The position numbers and the translations under genes were made by a program. From assembly GCA_029820915.1 (NCBI GenBank), contig JALGUI010000076.1:1-9436 (forward strand): a DNA stretch of 9,436 nucleotides, written 5' to 3'. Shown in pieces: positions 5,998 to 9,436 of the stretch; position 1 is the stretch's first letter, and the number at the start of each line of letters is the position of its first letter. This DNA is from Candidatus Zipacnadia bacterium (GTDB lineage Bacteria > Armatimonadota > Zipacnadia > Zipacnadales > UBA5352). The notes below the pieces were generated by a model. The model did not search any database. It worked only from the letters and a program-made list of their open reading frames with translations, and was not told where the DNA came from.

Positions 5998-6924
5998 CTA
6001 CTCGCTCTCGAACAGGTCGGTGGACAGATACCGCTCGCCGGTGTCCGGCAGGATTACCACGGTCAGCCGATCCTGCATCTCATCGCGGGCCGCCACCTCA
6101 AGCGCCGCGTGTGCGGCGGCGCCGGATGAGATGCCCGCCAGGATGCCCTCCTCGCGCGCGAGGCGCCGGCCGGTGGCCTTCGCGTCCTCGGTGGCCACCG
6201 TGATGATCTCGTCGAGGAGATCGACCTCCAGGACCTCCGGCACGAAGCCCGCGCCAATGCCCTGGATACCGTGCGGCCCCGGCCCGCAACCGGATAGCAC
6301 GGCGGACTCAGCGGGCTCGACGCCCACGATCCGCAGGTCGGGCTTGCGGGGCTTGAGGGCCCGCGCGATGCCCGTGACCGTCCCTCCGGTGCCGATGCCG
6401 GAGACGACCGCGTCCACGGTGCCCTCAGTGTCGGCCCATATCTCCTCGGCCGTCGTCCGCTCGTGGGCACCGGGGTTGGCCTCGTTCTCGAACTGCTGCA
6501 GCATTAAGTAACGGTCATCGGCATCCACGAGGTCCTGCGCCCACTGGATCGCCCCGCCCATCCCCTCGTCGGCAGGGGTCAGGACAATATCAGCGCCCAG
6601 GGCCTTCAGCAGTCGCCGACGCTCTCTCGACATGTTCTCAGGCATGGTCAGCACGAGGTCGTGATCTCTGGCGGCGGCCACAAAGGCGAGCCCGATGCCC
6701 GTATTGCCGGATGTCGGCTCCACCAGAATCGTGTCGTCATCAATGGCGCCGGCTCGCTCGGCCGCCTCGATCATCGACACGCCGATGCGGTCCTTGACGG
6801 AGCCCGCCGGGTTGAACGACTCGAGCTTCCCCGCCACACGTCCCGGCAGCCCTTCGGCGAGCCCGTCGAGCCACACCAGTGGTGTGCTCCCCACCAGCTC
6901 AGTCACGTCCGTCGCTATCTTCAT
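5998..6924 (-). CDS. cysK: Cysteine synthase (O-acetylserine sulfhydrylase)
   Basis: A 308-residue fold-type II PLP enzyme of typical CysK length. It joins O-acetyl-L-serine and sulfide to give L-cysteine and acetate in the cytoplasm. K44 in NPAGSVKDRIG is the Schiff-base lysine. PTSGNTGIG (70-78) is the substrate-binding loop, and LQQFENEANPGAH (142-154) matches the CysK form. GIGTGGTVTG (176-185) is the phosphate-binding loop, S267 in ISSGAA is expected to contact the pyridine nitrogen, and LPDTGERYL is the usual C-terminal segment. The ATG at 6924 is preferred, with GGAGAGGG ending 5 nt upstream. An in-frame start at 6948 would prepend MREAERAA and has weaker support. It is the first gene of a unit continuing with HcyBio and NIL-ferredoxin. 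It is preceded by a long structured leader containing an intrinsic terminator. A cystathionine beta-synthase or CysM role is less likely from the motifs. Confidence 0.94.
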   Translation of the reverse strand: MKIATDVTELVGSTPLVWLDGLAEGLPGRVAGKLESFNPAGSVKDRIGVSMIEAAERAGAIDDDTILVEPTSGNTGIGLAFVAAARDHDLVLTMPENMSRERRRLLKALGADIVLTPADEGMGGAIQWAQDLVDADDRYLMLQQFENEANPGAHERTTAEEIWADTEGTVDAVVSGIGTGGTVTGIARALKPRKPDLRIVGVEPAESAVLSGCGPGPHGIQGIGAGFVPEVLEVDLLDEIITVATEDAKATGRRLAREEGILAGISSGAAAHAALEVAARDEMQDRLTVVILPDTGERYLSTDLFESE

Positions 6925-6980
6925 GGCCGCCCTCTCCGCCTCTCTCACTCCGGTCCTCGGCGCCGACTTCCCCGTACACG

Positions 6981-7030
6981 AAAACGGGCCCCGATGCCCG
7001 AAGCCGTCGCGTCTCGGCCGGGCGGGGCCC
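6981..7030 (-). terminator. Intrinsic terminator or attenuator in the cysK leader
   Basis: Read on the minus strand, the outer arms (7023-7030 and 6986-6993) form an 8-bp GGGCCCCG/CGGGGCCC stem. It continues inward as CCCG/CGGG (7019-7022 with 6997-7000) and GCCG/CGGC (7015-7018 with 7003-7006), interrupted only by 2- and 3-nt bulges, around an 8-nt loop. G and then TTTT (6981-6984) follow. It sits about 190 nt into the predicted transcript and 57 nt before the cysK ATG, with no gene in between. That position is the hallmark of a regulated attenuator rather than an end-of-gene terminator, although the T-run is short. Confidence 0.72.
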
Positions 7031-7047
7031 TTGTCAGTTCGACATGA

Positions 7048-7086
7048 TCACGCGCGGTCGCCGGATGGCGCCGACCGTTCGCTCAT
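7048..7086 (-). CDS. Possible 12-codon leader peptide upstream of cysK
   Basis: ATG at 7086 opens MSERSAPSGDRA and a TGA stop at 7048-7050, ending 17 nt before the attenuator stem. GAGG lies just upstream but only 3 nt from the ATG, so the ribosome site is imperfect. Three of the 12 residues are serine and none is cysteine. It overlaps the two alternative pairings at 7055-7097, so translation could choose between them. Any 12-codon frame may arise by chance, hence the low confidence. Confidence 0.18.
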   Translation of the reverse strand: MSERSAPSGDRA

Positions 7087-7225
7087 TCACCTCGGTCCTG
7101 GCTGCACGCGTGGCCAGACGCGCGGCGGCCGTGACCGACGAATACCGATGGCCGCCAGTTGTCCCGAAACCGGTGATGGTCACCGAGATGGCCCTTCCCC
7201 ACTATGGGCTTGACCGCGTGCGTCA

Positions 7226-7254
7226 AGGATAGCACAGCGATTCCGGCTTGTCAA
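7226..7254 (-). promoter_or_regulatory. Sigma-70 promoter of the cysK-HcyBio-NIL/ferredoxin unit
   Basis: On the minus strand TTGACA (7249-7254) and TATCCT (7226-7231) are separated by exactly 17 nt, with transcription expected to start near 7219. The -35 is a perfect match and the -10 keeps the essential TA at its start. No coding frame needs this DNA, and the structured leader begins immediately after it. Confidence 0.78.
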
Positions 7255-7543
7255 TGACGCCGGCCGGCCCCCCGCCACGAGAGCAGCCTCGCAAGTTGCG
7301 GCGGGGGATTCGGGTGCCGGCGGGGACGGCACCCTCCTCCCCCACCAATCCTGTTTCGCTCGGCCCGGCCCGTGTTCCAGCTTTGCAGACGGAGTTGCTC
7401 CGGGCTATGTTCACTAATACAGCCGAGTTTACCAGATTCGCTCGCAAGGCGCAAGCAGGTCCCGGCACAGGCGAGCCGCCGCCAACCGGTGCGGCGATCC
7501 AAGGTCGGCGGGGCGGCCCTGATGGCGTCCGGCCGCTTGGGGT
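7255..7543 (-). other. Non-coding region between gltX and the cysK promoter, with hairpins
   Basis: No convincing gene is present on either strand. Three inverted repeats stand out. CGGAG/CTCCG with a 3-nt loop is at 7390-7402. GGGTGCCG/CGGCACCC with a 7-nt loop is at 7312-7334. CCCCCGCC/GGCGGGGG with a 23-nt loop is at 7269-7307. The last two follow gltX in its direction of transcription and may end or protect its mRNA, but neither is followed by a T-run. The stretch 7395-7440 is noticeably less GC-rich than its surroundings. No tRNA T-loop or other RNA gene signature was found. Confidence 0.5.
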
Positions 7544-9037
7544 CTACTCCTCCGAAGGAGACGGCGCGAGCTCGCCGGCGCGGCCCAGCTTGGCGGCGCG
7601 CCGCAGCCGAGAGGCGACGTCCGTCTGGGGGATCAGGACCATGACGTCGAACAGGCTCGGACCGACCGTCTGCCCCGTAACCGCCGCCCGGCACGGATGG
7701 ATCACCTTGGCGGCGCTCACGTCGAGTTCGTCAGCGAGGTCGCGGATGATGCGCTCGATGCCATCAACATCCCAGGTTCCCGGCTCCTCCAGGCGGTCGG
7801 CCAGCATGTCCAGCCTGTCCGGGACCTCCTCGCGGCTGAGCCACTTCTTGCGCGCGCGGGGGTCGTAGGGGAAGTCTTCGGTGAAGAAGTAGCTGCCCCA
7901 GGTCACGAAGTCGGTGAGCAGGCGGGTGCGCTCCTTCATCAGGTCCACGACCGCCACCAGCCACCGGCGCCGCTCGGGGCTGAGGTCGTCTTCGAGCAGG
8001 CCCTCCTCTCGCAGCATTGGCGAGAGGACATCGGCGAGGTACTCGGCGTCGGCGCGCTTGAGGTACTCACCGTTGAGCCAGGTGGCCTTCTCCAGGTCGA
8101 ACACGCCCGGCGACTTGCTCACGCCCTCGATGGTGAACCTGTCGGTGAGCTCGCGCAGGTCCAGTATCTCCTCCTCCGCGCCCGGCGACCAGCCGATCAG
8201 TGCCAGGAAGTTGCGCATGGCCTCGGGCAGGAAGCCCTGGTCCCGGTAGTCCATGAGATTGACCGCGCCGTGGCGCTTGCTCAGCTTGGTGTGGTCGGTG
8301 CCCATGATGAGCGGCAGGTGCGCGAATTGCGGGCGCTCGATGCCCAGCGCCTCCATGAGCTGCACGTGCGCGGGCGTGTTCGGCAGGTGCTCCTCGGCGC
8401 GGATGACGTGCGTGATCTGCATGAGATGGTCGTCCACGACGACCGCCATGTGGTACGTCGGGTACCCCGACGTCTTCTGGATCACGAAGTCGCCCATCAG
8501 GGAGTTGTCGAACCATACTTCGCCGCGCACGAGGTCGTTGACGACCGTGGTGCCGGTCTCCTGGACGCGGAAGCGCACACAGGAAGGCCTGTCCTCCCTC
8601 GTGAGCCGCGCAACTTCGTCCTCGTCGAGGTCGCGGCAGCGGCCGTCGTAGCGCGGCGGGATGCCGCGCGCGCGCATGATCTCGCGCCGCTCCTCCAGTT
8701 CCTCGGGCGTGCAGAAGCAGCGGTAGGCCCGGCCGCTGTCCAGCAGCCGGCCGATGTGGTCCTGGTAGATTCCGAGGCGCTCGGACTGGATGTAGGGCGC
8801 GAACGGCCCGCCGACGTCCGGGCCTTCGTCCCAGTCGATCCCCAGCCACTTCAGGCCATCGTAGATGGCGGCCAGCGACCTCTCGGTCGAGCGCACCTCG
8901 TCCGTGTCCTCAATCCGCAGAACGAACCGGCCGCCTTCGTGCCGGGCGAACAGCCACGCGAATAACGCGGTGTGGGCGCCACCGACGTGCAGATCGCCGG
9001 TCGGTGAGGGGGCAAAGCGGGTTCTGACCTGTGACAT
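7544..9037 (-). CDS. gltX: Glutamate--tRNA ligase
   Basis: A 497-residue class I aminoacyl-tRNA synthetase of normal bacterial length that charges tRNA-Glu with glutamate. The N-terminal RFAPSPTGDLHVGGAHTALF contains the HIGH-type motif HVGG (17-20). VLRIEDTD (39-46) is the glutamate-binding segment. CFC (107-109) with YDGRC (130-134) resembles the zinc-binding insertion of bacterial GluRS. KLSKRHG (251-257) is the KMSKS-type motif. The C-terminal part carries the helical anticodon-binding domain, including the conserved KATWLNGEYL region. The ATG at 9037 is preceded by AAGAGGTG (9049-9056), leaving an 11-nt spacer. It has its own promoter upstream and is transcribed toward cysK. Whether it is discriminating or also charges tRNA-Gln cannot be told from the sequence alone. 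Confidence 0.96.
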   Translation of the reverse strand: MSQVRTRFAPSPTGDLHVGGAHTALFAWLFARHEGGRFVLRIEDTDEVRSTERSLAAIYDGLKWLGIDWDEGPDVGGPFAPYIQSERLGIYQDHIGRLLDSGRAYRCFCTPEELEERREIMRARGIPPRYDGRCRDLDEDEVARLTREDRPSCVRFRVQETGTTVVNDLVRGEVWFDNSLMGDFVIQKTSGYPTYHMAVVVDDHLMQITHVIRAEEHLPNTPAHVQLMEALGIERPQFAHLPLIMGTDHTKLSKRHGAVNLMDYRDQGFLPEAMRNFLALIGWSPGAEEEILDLRELTDRFTIEGVSKSPGVFDLEKATWLNGEYLKRADAEYLADVLSPMLREEGLLEDDLSPERRRWLVAVVDLMKERTRLLTDFVTWGSYFFTEDFPYDPRARKKWLSREEVPDRLDMLADRLEEPGTWDVDGIERIIRDLADELDVSAAKVIHPCRAAVTGQTVGPSLFDVMVLIPQTDVASRLRRAAKLGRAGELAPSPSEE

Positions 9038-9150
9038 CTGGGCCGGTCACCTCTTCGATTCCAGCGCGAGCGGCGGAGAGGGCCGTCTCGGAGGGTAGTC
9101 GAGCAGAAAGCGAACAGGCTGCCCGCGATCCTGCCACGAGCAGCCCCGGT

Positions 9151-9179
9151 ATCATAGCCGTACTGCGCCCCACGTGCAA
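9151..9179 (-). promoter_or_regulatory. Sigma-70 promoter of gltX
   Basis: On the minus strand TTGCAC (9174-9179) and TATGAT (9151-9156) are separated by 17 nt, with a predicted start near 9144 and a leader of about 107 nt before the gltX ATG. It lies just after the TAA at 9202-9204 that I take as the end of the preceding gene. The leader shows no terminator or recognised riboswitch. Confidence 0.72.
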
Positions 9180-9201
9180 GGCGGCCGCGCGCGCCGCTTG
9201 G

Positions 9202-9436
9202 TTACCCTTCCTCGTCTTCCCCCTCCGGCTCCTCGCGGGCCGGATGACGAACTCCGCCAACTCCTCGTCACCGGCTTCGCGCACGAGGCCGGAGGCCACG
9301 CTCCAGCGCCCGTCGCGCTCCTCGAAGCACGCGTAGAACGCCAGCAGTGACGCGATCTGCCACCTGGACGTGCGCCGCACCACGTTCATCTCAGCCCACA
9401 GGGCGTTGAACGACAGCCCCTCTTCATGCTCGGCCA
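9202..9436 (-). CDS. Unrecognised protein, 3' end only, with an apparent frameshift
   Basis: The minus strand from the window edge reads as convincing protein in one frame: residues such as GLSFNALWAEMNVVRRTSRW, then ASLLAFYACFEERDGRWSVA and DEELAEFVIRP, with codon use like the neighbours. I do not recognise the family. After FVIRP (near 9240) this frame turns into an arginine-rich stretch with rare codons and stays open through the gltX promoter into gltX. The adjacent frame instead gives REEPEGEDEEG and TAA at 9202-9204, an acidic tail typical of a protein end and correctly placed before the promoter. A single base missing around 9229-9243, in a C/G-rich run, would join the two. It could be a real frameshift, a programmed one or a sequence error. 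The 5' end lies outside the window. Confidence 0.55.

Larger units (their letters stand above)
6925..7219 (-). promoter_or_regulatory. Structured 5' leader of cysK, candidate attenuation element of unknown class
   Basis: About 295 nt separate the predicted transcription start from the cysK ATG. In RNA order the leader can form a GTGACC/GGTCAC stem (7178-7183 with 7131-7136) enclosing a CCGGTT/AACTGG hairpin (7155-7173). A competing GGCGGCC/GGCCGCC stem (7150-7156 with 7124-7130) is also possible. Downstream, segment 7072-7077 can pair either with 7093-7097 or with 7055-7060. The intrinsic terminator follows. Mutually exclusive pairings ahead of a terminator are what an attenuator looks like, but short GC pairings are common in such DNA. 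I found no T-box TGGNACC motif and no SAM, cobalamin or THF riboswitch core. Confidence 0.5.

Noticed and set aside
7041..7075. Possible T-box in the cysK leader, because ACCGCG occurs before the terminator
   Set aside because: The bases before it read CCGGCG rather than TGGN, so the tRNA-acceptor-pairing bulge is missing. I could not place the Stem I specifier motifs either.
7312..7334. Canonical intrinsic terminator for gltX
   Set aside because: The stem is good, but no T-run follows it on the minus strand, so it was recorded only as a hairpin.
7225..7543. tRNA or other stable RNA gene between gltX and cysK
   Set aside because: No T-loop GTTCRA-type motif or cloverleaf pairing was found on either strand.
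7697..8965. A 422-codon open frame on the plus strand opposite gltX
   Set aside because: It is a composition shadow of a well-supported GluRS and has no domain or ribosome site of note.
8910..9201. Extension of the gene upstream of gltX, in its original frame, into gltX
   Set aside because: The codons there are rare and un-gene-like. The stretch would run through a good gltX promoter and overlap gltX by 128 nt. A frameshift explains the data better.

Overview
This is a GC-rich bacterial chromosomal segment (about two thirds G+C by eye). It has compact operons, ATG starts with clear Shine-Dalgarno sequences and sigma-70-type promoters. The gene content (HcyBio/DUF39 with a NIL-ferredoxin, CysK, bacterial GltX, a stand-alone receiver protein, a sugar-kinase operon) fits a free-living bacterium, probably with an anaerobic or sulfide-exposed lifestyle. 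The wording of the receiver protein reminds me of Armatimonadota-like lineages, but that is a weak impression. I see no insertion sequence, prophage, CRISPR array, rRNA or tRNA.

Layout. Positions 1-3424 (+): a probable carbohydrate operon. It holds the 3' part of a glycerate 2-kinase, a TIM-barrel sugar phosphate isomerase/epimerase-like protein, a small cyclophilin-fold (DUF369/TM1367-type) protein and a xylulokinase. Gaps are about 27, 70 and 43 nt. Positions 3425-4071 (+): a separate unit for a CheY-like response regulator, driven by a promoter matching the consensus exactly (TTGACA-17-TATAAT with an extended -10). A 14-bp inverted repeat at 4095-4124 then serves as a terminator for both converging strands.

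Positions 4157-9436 (-), read right to left: the 3' end of an unrecognised gene that appears to carry a frameshift; gltX with its own promoter; a 619-nt intergenic region; then cysK, HcyBio (DUF39) and NIL-ferredoxin. The intergenic region contains hairpins, a strong promoter (TTGACA-17-TATCCT), a leader of about 295 nt and an intrinsic terminator 57 nt before cysK. This is the layout of a transcription-attenuation leader, but I could not match it to a known riboswitch or T-box.

How the genes work together. CysK makes cysteine from sulfide and O-acetylserine. The HcyBio/NIL-ferredoxin pair is known from methanogens and some anaerobic bacteria to make homocysteine from aspartate semialdehyde and sulfide. 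The minus-strand operon is therefore best read as a sulfide-fixation unit feeding both cysteine and homocysteine/methionine, probably under attenuation control. The plus-strand operon is best read as a sugar or sugar-acid catabolic unit feeding the pentose phosphate pathway (xylulose 5-phosphate) and glycolysis (2-phosphoglycerate). The most interesting unexplained element is the cysK leader.
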